Source: Desulfohalobium retbaense DSM 5692 | GTDB lineage: Bacteria > Desulfobacterota > Desulfovibrionia > Desulfovibrionales > Desulfohalobiaceae | Assembly (NCBI RefSeq): GCF_000024325.1 | Contig: NC_013223.1 | Location: 2,411,001-2,475,000 of the forward strand | Direction of reading: 5' to 3' | Length of the DNA stretch: 64,000 bases | In this document: positions 17,954 through 26,846 of the stretch, piece by piece | Position numbering within the stretch: position 1 is the stretch's first letter | Layout of the letters: each line of letters starts with the position of its first letter | Notes under the pieces: model-generated | Told to the model about the DNA's origin: nothing | What the model saw: only the letters and a program-made list of their open reading frames with translations | The model's database searches: none | Program-made: the position numbers and the translations under genes

Positions 17954-17973
17954 GACTGATCGTTCGATCAGTC
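17954..17973. promoter_or_regulatory. Perfect operator-like dyad between pat and acsA
   Basis: GACTGATCGTTCGATCAGTC is a palindrome with 9-base arms around a 2-base centre. Its form resembles operators of TetR-type repressors. It lies 261 bases from the pat start and 120 bases from the acsA start and could serve both. No TetR gene lies in the window. Confidence 0.5.
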
Positions 17974-18028
17974 GCCCGATTTGCCAAATCCAACGAAGTT
18001 TGCCACATAGAATAGGGCGACTCGTTTT

Positions 18029-18060
18029 CTCCAGTGCCGGATGGTACGACCGCACTGGAG
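18029..18060 (+). promoter_or_regulatory. Inverted repeat in the acsA leader
   Basis: CTCCAGTGC (18029-18037) and GCACTGGAG (18052-18060) form a 9-base inverted repeat 32 bases before the chosen acsA start. It could be a second operator or an mRNA hairpin near the ribosome-binding site. Confidence 0.4.
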
Positions 18061-18092
18061 TTGGATCACACAAACACGGTAAGGGGGTACCA

Positions 18093-20078
18093 ATGGGTGG
18101 CTCAGACGAACACATTGAGAGCATGATGCACGAAAGGCGGCACTTTCCACCGCCACGCCACGGCAGCGAACGGGCCCACATCCCGGGCCCGGAGGCCTAT
18201 GATGACCTGCGCGACCAGGCAGCCAGGGATCCGGAGGGGTTCTGGGCCGAACGAGCCAAAGCGTTATTGGATTGGGACAGTGAATGGGACACGGTCCTCG
18301 AGGCAGATTGGGAGACACCGGAATTCAAATGGTTCGCTGGCGGCAAACTCAACGCCTGCGCCAATTGCCTGGACCGCCACGTCGCCAGCGGCCGAGGGGA
18401 AAAGACCGCACTGATCTGGCAGGGGGAGCCGGAAGACGACGTGCGGCAGTTCACCTACGCTGAATTGCGCGATGAAGTGGTCAAATTCGCCAAGGTCCTC
18501 AAAAAATGGGGCGTGGGCAAAGGGGACCGGGTCGCCGTCTATCTGCCCATGATCCCGGAGTTGCCCATCGCCATGCTCGCTTGCGCCCGCATCGGCGCCG
18601 TGCACTCGGTGGTTTTTGCCGGGTTCTCGGCCCACAGCCTGCAAAACCGCATCCAGGACTGCGAGGCCAAGGTCCTGATTACCGCTGACGCGGTCATCCG
18701 GGCCGGCAAGCAGATTCCCTTGAAGACCAACGGGGACGAGGCCCTGGAAGCCTGCCCATCGGTGGAGCATTGCATCGTGGTCAACCGGGCCGGACTGGAC
18801 GTCGCCATGCACGAGGGGCGAGACGTCTGGTGGCACGACGCCGTGGCCGGCGACGACGGAACGGACTGCCCGCCGGAATCCATGGACGCCGAGGATCTGC
18901 TGTTCATCCTCTACACCAGCGGCTCGACCGGCAAACCCAAAGGGGTCGTGCACACCACGGGTGGCTATCTGACTTATACGGCCCAGACCACCCAATGGGT
19001 CTTTGATATCCAGGAGGACGACGTCTATTGGTGCACCGCGGACATCGGCTGGATCACCGGCCACTCTTACATCCTCTACGGCCCGCTGGCCCTGGGCGCG
19101 ACCACGGTCATGTTCGAGGGCGTGCCCTCCTATCCGCAGCCGGACCGGTTCTGGCAGGTGGTCGAGAAATTCAAGGTGACAATTTTTTACACCGCCCCCA
19201 CGGTCATCCGAGCCCTGATGCGTGAAGGGCCTCAATGGACCGAAACCCGGGATCTTTCCTCCCTGCGGCTGCTCGGCTCCGTGGGCGAGCCCATCAATCC
19301 CGAGGCCTGGATGTGGTACCACGACCACGTCGGCAAGGGGGAATTGCCGGTGCTGGATACCTGGTGGCAGACCGAAACCGGCGGGATCATGATCTCGGCT
19401 GTGCCTTACGCCACGACGCTGAAACCGGGATCAGCCAGCCAGCCGCTGCCGGGCATCGAAGCCGATATCGTCGATCGCGACGGAGAACCGGTGGGACCGA
19501 ACCGCGGGGGGCATCTGGTGGTCAAGACACCGTGGCCCGGGATGCTCCGCAACGTATACGGCGATCCGGCCCGCTACAAATCGACCTATTTTGAACGCTT
19601 TCCTGGGATGTACGAATCCGGGGACTCGGCCCGCATGGATGAGGAAGGGTATTTCTGGATCATGGGTCGGCTGGACGACGTCATCAATGTCTCCGGGCAC
19701 CGTCTGGGCACCGCGGAGATCGAATCCGCCCTGGTGGCCCACGAAGCCGTGGCCGAAGCCGCGGTGGTCGGCATGCCCCATGAGGTCAAGGGCCAGGCTA
19801 TCTACGCTTACGTGACCCTGAAGTCGACCTTCCAGGAAAACGATGAGTTGCGCAAGGTCCTGCGCCAGCACGTGCGCACCGAGATCGGGGCCATCGCCAC
19901 GCCGGAGATCATCCAGTTCGCGCCCGGCCTGCCCAAGACCCGCTCGGGGAAGATCATGCGCCGTATCCTGCGCAAGATCGCCGCGGACGAGACCAACGCC
20001 TTCGGCGACACCTCGACCCTGGCCGATCCCACGGTTATTGCCGACTTGATAGATGGTAAGAATTTGTTGGGGAAATAA
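18093..20078 (+). CDS. acsA: Acetyl-CoA synthetase (AMP-forming)
   Basis: 661-residue enzyme converting acetate, ATP and CoA to acetyl-CoA. Visible motifs include the adenylation P-loop [12 protein letters not shown] near 272, [10 protein letters not shown] near 423, and the C-terminal TRSGKIMRR near 616 whose Lys is the catalytic residue acetylated by Pat. The chosen ATG follows AAGGGGG; the frame extends to 18000 but that part runs through the inverted repeat and has no better site. Divergent pat implies post-translational control. A strong hairpin terminator follows. Confidence 0.96.
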   Translation: MGGSDEHIESMMHERRHFPPPRHGSERAHIPGPEAYDDLRDQAARDPEGFWAERAKALLDWDSEWDTVLEADWETPEFKWFAGGKLNACANCLDRHVASGRGEKTALIWQGEPEDDVRQFTYAELRDEVVKFAKVLKKWGVGKGDRVAVYLPMIPELPIAMLACARIGAVHSVVFAGFSAHSLQNRIQDCEAKVLITADAVIRAGKQIPLKTNGDEALEACPSVEHCIVVNRAGLDVAMHEGRDVWWHDAVAGDDGTDCPPESMDAEDLLFILYTSGSTGKPKGVVHTTGGYLTYTAQTTQWVFDIQEDDVYWCTADIGWITGHSYILYGPLALGATTVMFEGVPSYPQPDRFWQVVEKFKVTIFYTAPTVIRALMREGPQWTETRDLSSLRLLGSVGEPINPEAWMWYHDHVGKGELPVLDTWWQTETGGIMISAVPYATTLKPGSASQPLPGIEADIVDRDGEPVGPNRGGHLVVKTPWPGMLRNVYGDPARYKSTYFERFPGMYESGDSARMDEEGYFWIMGRLDDVINVSGHRLGTAEIESALVAHEAVAEAAVVGMPHEVKGQAIYAYVTLKSTFQENDELRKVLRQHVRTEIGAIATPEIIQFAPGLPKTRSGKIMRRILRKIAADETNAFGDTSTLADPTVIADLIDGKNLLGK

Positions 20079-20081
20079 AAT

Positions 20082-20112
20082 AAAAAGGGCCTCGTCAAAA
20101 GAGGCCCTTTTT
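20082..20112. terminator. Bidirectional terminator between acsA and pilin
   Basis: AAAAAGGGCCTC pairs with GAGGCCCTTTTT around a 7-base loop; flanking A- and T-runs make it work on both strands, serving acsA (+) and the convergent pilin gene (-). Confidence 0.9.
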
Positions 20113-20138
20113 ACTAAAAAGATAATCACATCGACTAT

Positions 20139-20522
20139 CTACTCAACAGTACAATCTATATCAGTCACATCATTGTCAGTAGTCAGTGTGCAATTTGCAT
20201 CATCATAACTTTCTACAGCTATATTGCTGAGGCTATCAGTAGAGTTGGTAGCCTCATCTACCAGACCATCTGAACCTATCTCCAAGGTCACAGTGCTATC
20301 ACCTAATGAACAATCATAACTTGCAGTCCCATTGTCAGCAAACTGCGCAGACAATATACTAATACAATTACTTAAATTTCCTTCCAGCTGGGACTCCATA
20401 GCACTAGCCTTATACTTCGTAAACTGCGGGATAGCGATGGCGGCCAGGATACCGATAATGGCTACGACGATGAGCAGTTCGATCAAGGTAAAACCGCGTT
20501 CATTCCGTTTGGACATCTGCAT
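20139..20522 (-). CDS. pilA: Type IV major pilin (type IVa, PilA-like)
   Basis: 127-residue prepilin. Leader MQMSKRNERG is followed by the cleavage site and the N-methylated helix FTLIELLIVVAIIGILAAIA with Glu at +5, exactly the class IVa pattern cut by prepilin peptidase. The mature part is about 117 residues with four cysteines, acidic and Thr/Asp/Ser-rich. The start has AGGAGG seven bases upstream; an ATG two codons later is possible. The region coding the globular part is clearly AT-rich (20161-20220 is about 38% G+C by my count), unlike its neighbours. No other pilus assembly genes are nearby. Confidence 0.92.
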   Translation of the reverse strand: MQMSKRNERGFTLIELLIVVAIIGILAAIAIPQFTKYKASAMESQLEGNLSNCISILSAQFADNGTASYDCSLGDSTVTLEIGSDGLVDEATNSTDSLSNIAVESYDDANCTLTTDNDVTDIDCTVE

Positions 20523-20572
20523 AACTCTTCCTCCTTCGAAAATACAATGGTTACCGTTTTGCCTCGAGTAAA

Positions 20573-20588
20573 AGCATATCGCATGCCA
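20573..20588 (-). promoter_or_regulatory. Sigma-54 promoter of the pilin gene
   Basis: The minus strand reads TGGCATGCGATATGCT, matching TGGCACGNNNNTTGCW at all but two fixed positions and with GG and GC exactly 12 bases apart. Transcription would begin near 20562, leaving a leader of about 40 bases. PilR-activated RpoN promoters are well known for pilA. Confidence 0.72.
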
Positions 20589-20727
20589 AAAAAATCTTTG
20601 AGCCAATCCAGACCCTTAGGCTCAGACACCCTCTCGCTCTTGCCACATCCTGTCACATCCCCCGAAATGCACTGCCAATTTTCGTCACCCCTTCGCACAT
20701 AACGGCCCCTGACCCGCATCCGACATC

Positions 20728-20755
20728 TTGACTTTGCCCACAGGGTATCTAGAGT
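20728..20755 (+). promoter_or_regulatory. Possible sigma-70 promoter of the BI-1 gene
   Basis: TTGACT (20728-20733) and TAGAGT (20750-20755) are 16 bases apart, about 45 bases upstream of the start codon. Confidence 0.35.
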
Positions 20756-20799
20756 ATGGAAACGTTTACAGTTCGAATCCAAACGGAGGACACCCCCTT

Positions 20800-21507
20800 A
20801 TGGCAGATTTTCGTAATATCACCGCAACCCAGTCCAGCGCGGTGGCTATCAACGCCTTCATGCGCGGAGTCTACACCTGGATGTCTGGCGGCCTGCTGCT
20901 CACGGCCGTGGTCGCTTTCGGGGTCATCAACACCCCGGCGCTCATCCAGACCGTGGCCAGCAATCCGACCATCCTGCTGGTGCTCATCCTGGCCGAACTC
21001 GGCCTGGTCCTGACCATCAGCGCCGGCATCTCCAAACTCTCCGGGACCATGGCCACGAGCCTGTTCATGCTCTACAGCGGCCTCAACGGCGTCACCCTGG
21101 CCCCTATCCTGCTGCTGTACACCGGCGCCTCAGTGGCCGGGACCTTTGTCATCTGCGCCGGCATGTTCGGAGCCATGTCCCTCTACGGCTTGACCACGAA
21201 AAAGGACCTGACCTCCTGGGGCAGCTTCCTGTTCATGGGCCTGATCGGGATCGTCCTCGCCGCGGTGGTGAACATGTTCCTGCAAAGCGCCATGATCGAA
21301 TTCGTGATCAGCGGTGTCGGCGTTCTGGTCTTCACCGGCCTGACCGCCTGGGACACCCAGCAGCTCAAGACCATGGGTGAAACCGCCCCGGCCGACGACG
21401 CCACCGCTGTGCGCCGCGGCACCATTCTCGGCGCCCTGCGGCTCTATCTCGACTTCATCAATCTCTTTCTCATGCTCCTGCGCTTCTTCGGCCAGATGCG
21501 CGAGTAA
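20800..21507 (+). CDS. Bax inhibitor-1/YccA family membrane protein
   Basis: 235-residue inner-membrane protein with seven hydrophobic segments from about residue 25 to the C-terminus and the family ending of a charged final segment (LYLDFINLFLMLLRFFGQMRE). Members include YbhL, YccA (an FtsH modulator) and calcium-leak channels; the role here is not predictable. The ATG at 20800 follows GGAGGA; upstream in-frame ATGs have no such site. It is monocistronic, with a promoter candidate ahead and a terminator behind. Confidence 0.9.
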   Translation: MADFRNITATQSSAVAINAFMRGVYTWMSGGLLLTAVVAFGVINTPALIQTVASNPTILLVLILAELGLVLTISAGISKLSGTMATSLFMLYSGLNGVTLAPILLLYTGASVAGTFVICAGMFGAMSLYGLTTKKDLTSWGSFLFMGLIGIVLAAVVNMFLQSAMIEFVISGVGVLVFTGLTAWDTQQLKTMGETAPADDATAVRRGTILGALRLYLDFINLFLMLLRFFGQMRE

Positions 21508-21519
21508 CAAACGCTTCGG

Positions 21520-21548
21520 GCAAGGCGGCTGCGGCCGCCTTGCTTTTT
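21520..21548 (+). terminator. Terminator after the BI-1 gene
   Basis: GCAAGGCGGC and GCCGCCTTGC form a 10-base stem with a 4-base loop followed by TTTTT. It separates the BI-1 gene from lpxK. Confidence 0.9.
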
Positions 21549-21609
21549 GCCCGCCCGGACTGTTTTCCTCGCATCCCAACCTGAATCCTGCGGCCCAAAG
21601 TGGTGTGCT

Positions 21610-22671
21610 ATGCCCGATCCCGACTGGTCCCACTGGCAGGCCCGCCTGGCCCCGCTTCTCCGCCCCGCCGGCCGGCTCTATGCCCAGGCCATGCGCTGCC
21701 GCGAACACGCCTACGCCGCCGGCTGGCTCACCTCCTGGCGCCCGCCCGTGCCTTGCGTCAGCGTCGGCAACATCGGTTGGGGCGGCTCCGGCAAGACACC
21801 GCTTTGCCAGTATCTGCTCCGCCGGGCCGCAGAGCACGGCCAGCGAGCGGCCCTGCTCACCCGTGGGTACCGCGCCCACCCGCCCCATCTGCCCTACCTG
21901 GTCCGCGCGGACAGCCCTCCCGACGAGGCCGGTGACGAACCGCTTTTACTGGCCCAGAGCTGCCCCGAAGCGCACGTCTGGGTCGATCCCCTCCGGCCCC
22001 GCGCCGGCGCCCGGGCCTGGCGCACGAGCCAGCCCGATCTCTACCTCCTGGACGACGGTTTCCAGCACCTCGCGGTCAAACGGGATATCGATCTGGTCCT
22101 GCTCCGGCCAGAGGACCTGGACAGTCAATGGGACACCGTCCTGCCCGGAGGGTCCTGGCGGGAAGGGCGCCGCGGACTCAGACGCGCCGACGGGTTCTGC
22201 ATCCAGGCCCCGCCCGCGCAGTGGCCCCGTCTGCGGGCCAAATTTATCGACCGCCTCGGAGCACTGCAAAAGCCCCTGTTTTCCTTTTCTCTCACCGTCC
22301 AGGGCATCCGCCACTGCGAAACCGGTCTGCTGCGCGCGGCCCCGGGGACCCCGTATTTGCTTATAAGCGGCGTGGCCGGACCACAGCGGGTCCTGCGCAC
22401 CGCAACCGACACCTTCGGCCCTCCAGTCAGACACCTCTGCTACCCGGACCACCACCAGTTTACGGCTGCGGACTGGGAGACCATCCAGCGCACCGCCCGC
22501 GACCACGCTTGCCCCACCGTCCTGTGCACCCCCAAAGACGCGGTCAAATTGCGCTCCCTGGCCGACGACTCCCTTTTCGCCTTTGACCTGGACCTCGCTT
22601 TTGGGCCACAGTGGCTGGCGGCAGCCCCCTTTTCCAAGTGGCTGGAACACCGGCTCGTCCAAAAAGTGTAA
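21610..22671 (+). CDS. lpxK: Tetraacyldisaccharide 4'-kinase
   Basis: 353-residue inner-membrane-associated kinase that phosphorylates the 4' position of the lipid A precursor, so the organism makes lipid A. It has the P-loop SVGNIGWGGSGKTP near 49-62, the TRGYRAHPP block, DEPLLLAQ and LLDDGFQHLAVKRDIDLVL near 136-156. The C-terminal part holds CTPKDAVKL. ATG 21610 gives the usual short N-terminus; its ribosome-binding site is poor. It lies 62 bases after a terminator, so it needs its own promoter, which I do not see. Confidence 0.93.
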   Translation: MPDPDWSHWQARLAPLLRPAGRLYAQAMRCREHAYAAGWLTSWRPPVPCVSVGNIGWGGSGKTPLCQYLLRRAAEHGQRAALLTRGYRAHPPHLPYLVRADSPPDEAGDEPLLLAQSCPEAHVWVDPLRPRAGARAWRTSQPDLYLLDDGFQHLAVKRDIDLVLLRPEDLDSQWDTVLPGGSWREGRRGLRRADGFCIQAPPAQWPRLRAKFIDRLGALQKPLFSFSLTVQGIRHCETGLLRAAPGTPYLLISGVAGPQRVLRTATDTFGPPVRHLCYPDHHQFTAADWETIQRTARDHACPTVLCTPKDAVKLRSLADDSLFAFDLDLAFGPQWLAAAPFSKWLEHRLVQKV

Positions 22672-22783
22672 GGGCGCCGCGCCACCGGTTTCCCGAAGCG
22701 ATCCCCTTTCGCTTCGCGTTTCCATTTTCCTCCCCAATTCCGGGCCAGACACCATTCTCGCCCGCAAACACCAGGACGCATTC

Positions 22784-24928
22784 ATGGCCAAGCGGAAAAA
22801 AAAGCAGAATACCAGCGGTCGCATCCAGGCCAGAGACCTGTTGCGGCTTTTTCGTGAACAGGGCCGCCCCCTGTCACGCCGGGAGATCTACGAGCAGCTC
22901 AAACCCGGCGCCAAAGACAAAAAGATCATCCGTTCACTGCTGGACTCCCTGGTGGACAGCGGCAAGCTGATCAAGATCGGCAAAGGGTATGGGCTGGTAG
23001 AGAAGATGCCGCTCACGCCCGGACGTCTTGAGGTCCAGCGCTCCGGTGTCGGCTTCGTCATTCCCGACGACAAACGGCTCAAAGATATCTTTGTCGCTCC
23101 GGACAATTTCGGGGACGCCTGGCACGGCGACCGGGTCATGGTCGCCAAGACGCCCGGCAAACGGGGGCGGAACCCCGAGGGCCGCATCGCCCGGCTCCTG
23201 GAACGGGGGTGTTCGAAACTGCCGATCCGGGTCACCCGGTTGCTGGGCGACGAGGCCGTGCTGGGCCGGCCGACCTCGACCCGCCACAATTTCAGCCTCA
23301 TGGTCGATATCACCGGACTCGAGGAGCGCCCCAAGACCCGAGACATCCTCCTGGTCGCCCCGGGCGAAAAAATCGAACCCTACCTTTGGGGCGGTGAAGC
23401 CCTGGAATATCTGGGCGCCGAAGAGGAGGCCCATGTCCAGGAGGATCTGGTCAAAGCGTCGCACTCTGTGCCCACCGTCTTTCCTGAGCGGGCCTTGCAT
23501 GATGCGCAACAGCTCCCGGACGAACCCGACCCCGAGGAAGTAGCTCGCCGGGCCGATCTGCGCCACCTCCCCTTTGTGACCATCGACGGGGCCAAAGCCA
23601 AGGATTTCGACGACGCCATCCATGTCGCGCCCACGGACAGCGGCTACACCCTGCATGTGGCCATCGCCGACGTCAGCCACTACGTCCATCCCGGCAGCGC
23701 TCTGGACAAGGAGGCCCAGCAACGGGGCAATTCCTATTACTTCCCCCAGTCCGTGGAACCCATGCTCCCGGAAAAGCTCTCCAACGGGCTCTGCAGTCTG
23801 CGACCCAACGTCGACCGCTTGGTCATGGTCGCGGAAATGGATTTCACCCGGCAGGGCAAGCGGACAGGATCGCGGTTTTACCCGGCCGTGCTCCAAAGCG
23901 CTTTCCGCTTGACCTACGCCCAGGTCAAGCAGGCCGTCCTGGACCGTGACTCCGCCGCGCGCGACCCGCTGACCCCGGTCCTGCCCATGCTTGAAAACGC
24001 CGAGGCCCTGGCCCGGAGTCTTTTGGCCATGCGCCAGCGCCGCGGGACCATGAATTTCGATCTCCCGGAACCGGAAATCCACTTCAATCTCCAGGACGAG
24101 GCCGTGGACATCCGGCCCCGGGTCCGCCATTTCGGGCACCAGATCATCGAAGAATGCATGATCGCGGCCAACGAGGCCGTCGCCGAATTCCTGCGCGACC
24201 GCGAGGAGCCCTGCATGTACCGGGTCCACCCGCCACCGGACAGCGACAAGTTGGAGACCCTCTTTCGCCTCCTGGCCCAGACCGATCTGGCGGAATCCCT
24301 GCCCCAGGACACCAGCCCCAAGGACTTGCAAGAATTGTTGACCCGGGTGGAGGGCACCAAACTCGAATTCCTGGTCAACCGTCTTCTGCTCCGAACCATG
24401 ATGCAGGCCTATTACAGCCCCAAAAACGACGGCCACTTTGGATTGGCTTCAGAGTGCTACTGCCATTTCACCTCGCCCATCCGCCGCTACGCCGACCTGG
24501 TCGTGCACCGCTATCTCAAACGAACGCTTGCCGGCGAGGATCCGGGCAAGACGAATATCAAACGACTGACCAAGGTTGCCGACCACATCAGTCAGCAGGA
24601 ACGTCGGGCCATGGAAGCCGAACGGGAAATCCTGAAGCGGCTGACCATCCTCTTCCTGCGCGACCACGTCGGGCGCACCTTTACCGGGGTCATCGCCTCC
24701 CTGGCCGATTTCGGGTTCTGGGTCGAACTCGACGAGGTCCTGGCCGAAGGCATGGTCCGGCTCTCGACCCTCAACGACGACTACTACGTTTTCTGGCCGG
24801 AAAAACAGCAGATCATCGGCGAACGCACCGGGCAGACCTTCCGTTTAGGGCAGGAAGTCCGGGTGACCTTGACCGACGTCAACCTGGACCGTCTGGAGGT
24901 CAACCTGGCCTTGGAAGAAAAATCCTGA
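22784..24928 (+). CDS. rnr: Ribonuclease R
   Basis: 714-residue 3'-5' exoribonuclease that degrades structured RNA. Order: basic N-terminal tail, winged-helix domain (about 15-70), cold-shock OB domains (80-230), RNB catalytic domain with DGAKAKDFDDAIHVA near 269-283 supplying the catalytic Asp residues and FTSPIRRYADLVVHRYL near 564, and a C-terminal S1 domain (about 620-712). The chosen ATG gives MAKRKKKQ with AGGA upstream. It follows lpxK by 112 bases without a visible terminator and ends before a bidirectional terminator. Confidence 0.96.
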   Translation: MAKRKKKQNTSGRIQARDLLRLFREQGRPLSRREIYEQLKPGAKDKKIIRSLLDSLVDSGKLIKIGKGYGLVEKMPLTPGRLEVQRSGVGFVIPDDKRLKDIFVAPDNFGDAWHGDRVMVAKTPGKRGRNPEGRIARLLERGCSKLPIRVTRLLGDEAVLGRPTSTRHNFSLMVDITGLEERPKTRDILLVAPGEKIEPYLWGGEALEYLGAEEEAHVQEDLVKASHSVPTVFPERALHDAQQLPDEPDPEEVARRADLRHLPFVTIDGAKAKDFDDAIHVAPTDSGYTLHVAIADVSHYVHPGSALDKEAQQRGNSYYFPQSVEPMLPEKLSNGLCSLRPNVDRLVMVAEMDFTRQGKRTGSRFYPAVLQSAFRLTYAQVKQAVLDRDSAARDPLTPVLPMLENAEALARSLLAMRQRRGTMNFDLPEPEIHFNLQDEAVDIRPRVRHFGHQIIEECMIAANEAVAEFLRDREEPCMYRVHPPPDSDKLETLFRLLAQTDLAESLPQDTSPKDLQELLTRVEGTKLEFLVNRLLLRTMMQAYYSPKNDGHFGLASECYCHFTSPIRRYADLVVHRYLKRTLAGEDPGKTNIKRLTKVADHISQQERRAMEAEREILKRLTILFLRDHVGRTFTGVIASLADFGFWVELDEVLAEGMVRLSTLNDDYYVFWPEKQQIIGERTGQTFRLGQEVRVTLTDVNLDRLEVNLALEEKS

Positions 24929-25025
24929 GTCCCTCTCCGTTCCAAGGCCAATCCGCTTTCGCCGTTTCGATACGGCTGTGCCCTGACCGAGGCAAAATCC
25001 CGGAACCGATTCTCGGTTCCATACA

Positions 25026-25066
25026 CAAAACCGCCTCGCAGATCAGTGATCTGCGAGGCGGTTTTG
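25026..25066. terminator. Long bidirectional terminator between rnr and mnmE
   Basis: A perfect 19-base inverted repeat (25026-25044 and 25048-25066) with a 3-base loop; it starts CAAAACCGCC and ends GGCGGTTTTG, so both strands end the stem in a T-run. It serves the convergent rnr and mnmE genes. Confidence 0.92.
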
Positions 25067-25108
25067 TCAAAATGGGCCCGCGGCCACTTTTTACAAAAGA
25101 GGGCCAAA

Positions 25109-26494
25109 CTACTTCCCGATACAGAACTCGCCGAAGACCTGTTCCAGGACGGCCGCGGGGGTCATCTCCCCGATGATCTCCGAGAGGATTGTGCAAGCGG
25201 TTTCCAAGCGGACACTCAAGAGATCGTACGGCACCCCGTTTCGACATTCGTCATACAGCGCCCGCAATTCCTCTCGGGCCTGAGCCAGCCCCTGGGATTG
25301 GCGGAGATTGGGGACCAGTTCCCCCTGCTCCGGCTCCTGGCGCTCACCCACCAGCCGTTGGCGTACCGCTCGGATCAAGGCGTCGACACCGTCGGCCTCC
25401 ACGGCCACGGCCGGTACCGTCGGCAGCCCTTGTGCAGCGACCGCCTCCTGGGTCTCTGTGTGGGGCGGCAGGTCCTGTTTATTCAAAACGACCAATGTCG
25501 TCTCGTTCGGAGCCTCCTGGAGCAGGGCGCGGTCGTCCGCGGTCAACGCCTGACTGCTGTCCAGCACAACACAGACCAGATCGGCCTGCTCCAGCAATTC
25601 CCGTGACCGCGACAAGCCCGCCCGCTCGACCAGATCATCGGTCTCGCGCAATCCCGCCGTATCCACAAGGCGCACGGGTAGCCCGGACAGATTGACCTGC
25701 TCTTCGAGATAATCCCGGGTTGTGCCGGCGATCGGGGTCACAATGGCCCGCTCCCGTCCCAAAATCGCATTCATGAGACTGGACTTGCCGGCATTGACCC
25801 GGCCAGCCAGCACCACCAGGGCGCCGTCGCGCCAATACCGGTCCCGCTCGAAATTGGCCATGATAGCCTCAATATCCACCAGGACCTGTTCCAACCCTGC
25901 TTGGAGCTCTTCCGGCGCCAAGCACTCGATCTCCTCTTCCGGAAAATCCACGGCCACGCACATCTGGACCCGCAGGCTCTCCAACCGCTGACGCAGGTCG
26001 CGGATATAGCGTCCCAATCCCCCGGCCAGTTTGCTCCCGGCCAAACGCAGACTGCTGGCTGTCGGGGCATTGATCATTTCCGCCACCGCCTCGGCCTGGG
26101 TCAGATCCAGACGGCCATTGAGATACGCCCGCAGGGTGAATTCCCCCGGCCGCGCCAAACGGACGCCGCATTCCAGGACGGCCTCGAGCACGGCCTGGAC
26201 CACGGCCGGACCACCGTGGCAGTTGATCTCCACTATATCCTCCCCGCTGTAGGACCCTGGGCCGGGCATAAAACTGACCAGGACCTCATCCAAACGAGCA
26301 CCGTGGACGTCAGTCACCCAGCCGTGGTGGAGCCGGTAGGGCTTGAATGCCTCGAACGTTTGCCTGGCCGAGAGAAATAACCGCTGGGCGACGGTCAGGC
26401 TTTTCGGGCCGCTGAGGCGGACGATTCCCACCCCTCCGCTTCCCAGCGGCGTGGCGATAGCCCCGATGGTCTCTGTCGACTGCCCCTGTTCCAT
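25109..26494 (-). CDS. mnmE: tRNA modification GTPase MnmE
   Basis: 461-residue GTPase that, with MnmG, installs the carboxymethylaminomethyl group on wobble U34. The N-terminal folate-binding domain (IGAIATPLGSGGVGIVRLSG; GPGSYSGEDIVEI) is followed by a helical domain and an inserted G domain with GRVNAGKSSLMNAI near 225, TTRD, DTAGLRET near 271 and NKQD near 334. It ends in the diagnostic FCIGK, whose Cys is required. ATG 26494 has AAGGAG seven bases upstream. It lies on the same strand as the rpmH-jag block but behind a terminator and a 350-base gap. Confidence 0.97.
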   Translation of the reverse strand: MEQGQSTETIGAIATPLGSGGVGIVRLSGPKSLTVAQRLFLSARQTFEAFKPYRLHHGWVTDVHGARLDEVLVSFMPGPGSYSGEDIVEINCHGGPAVVQAVLEAVLECGVRLARPGEFTLRAYLNGRLDLTQAEAVAEMINAPTASSLRLAGSKLAGGLGRYIRDLRQRLESLRVQMCVAVDFPEEEIECLAPEELQAGLEQVLVDIEAIMANFERDRYWRDGALVVLAGRVNAGKSSLMNAILGRERAIVTPIAGTTRDYLEEQVNLSGLPVRLVDTAGLRETDDLVERAGLSRSRELLEQADLVCVVLDSSQALTADDRALLQEAPNETTLVVLNKQDLPPHTETQEAVAAQGLPTVPAVAVEADGVDALIRAVRQRLVGERQEPEQGELVPNLRQSQGLAQAREELRALYDECRNGVPYDLLSVRLETACTILSEIIGEMTPAAVLEQVFGEFCIGK

Positions 26495-26640
26495 TAGCGC
26501 ACTCCTTAAATGGACCTCTGTCTTGGACTGGATGCCGCCCGCGTGTGTTCTCTGGATCTGGCCGCAACCCCAAGCAACTGCCACGGACCCGGGTGGGGGA
26601 TTGGGACCACGGCCTGGAAGCTGCCTTGAGCGCCACATGA

Positions 26641-26736
26641 ATCTCTGCCCCGGCCAACGCTCCCGCCTGGGAACACATAGGCACAAGCCCGAGAGGCTCC
26701 CTACGCTCTTTTTCCAGGCCAGGGGAACAATTCCCC
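26641..26736 (-). promoter_or_regulatory. Possible structured RNA element upstream of mnmE
   Basis: On the minus strand hairpin GGGGAA-TTG-TTCCCC is followed by GGCCTGGAAAAAGAG (26720-26706) and then about 60 bases to a GAGAT. It is the second copy of the element found at 7340-7436; the stem is two pairs longer but the loop and the following block are kept. It lies about 215-240 bases before the mnmE start. Confidence 0.35.
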
Positions 26737-26781
26737 ACCCGGGGCCACAAAGACCAGACTTCCGGAGCGCAGACACCACGT

Positions 26782-26812
26782 AAAAAGGGGCACAGCGTTG
26801 CCGCCATGCCCC
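26782..26812 (-). terminator. Terminator of the rpmH-jag operon
   Basis: On the minus strand GGGGCA and TGCCCC pair across a 14-base loop and are followed by TTTTTA, 35 bases after the jag stop. Confidence 0.75.
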
Positions 26813-26846
26813 TGTCTTTATCTGAAACTCTTGGTATTTCGCCCGT

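Larger units (their letters stand above)
17694..18092. other. Divergent pat/acsA control region
   Basis: 399 bases containing an A-run, the perfect dyad at 17954-17973 and an inverted repeat in the acsA leader at 18029-18060, both listed separately. I see no consensus promoter with confidence in either direction. Confidence 0.6.
26495..26846. other. Intergenic region between jag and mnmE
   Basis: 352 bases on the mnmE side of jag. It contains the jag-operon terminator (26782-26812) and the element shared with the LUD upstream region (26641-26736). No clear promoter for mnmE is visible. Confidence 0.5.
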
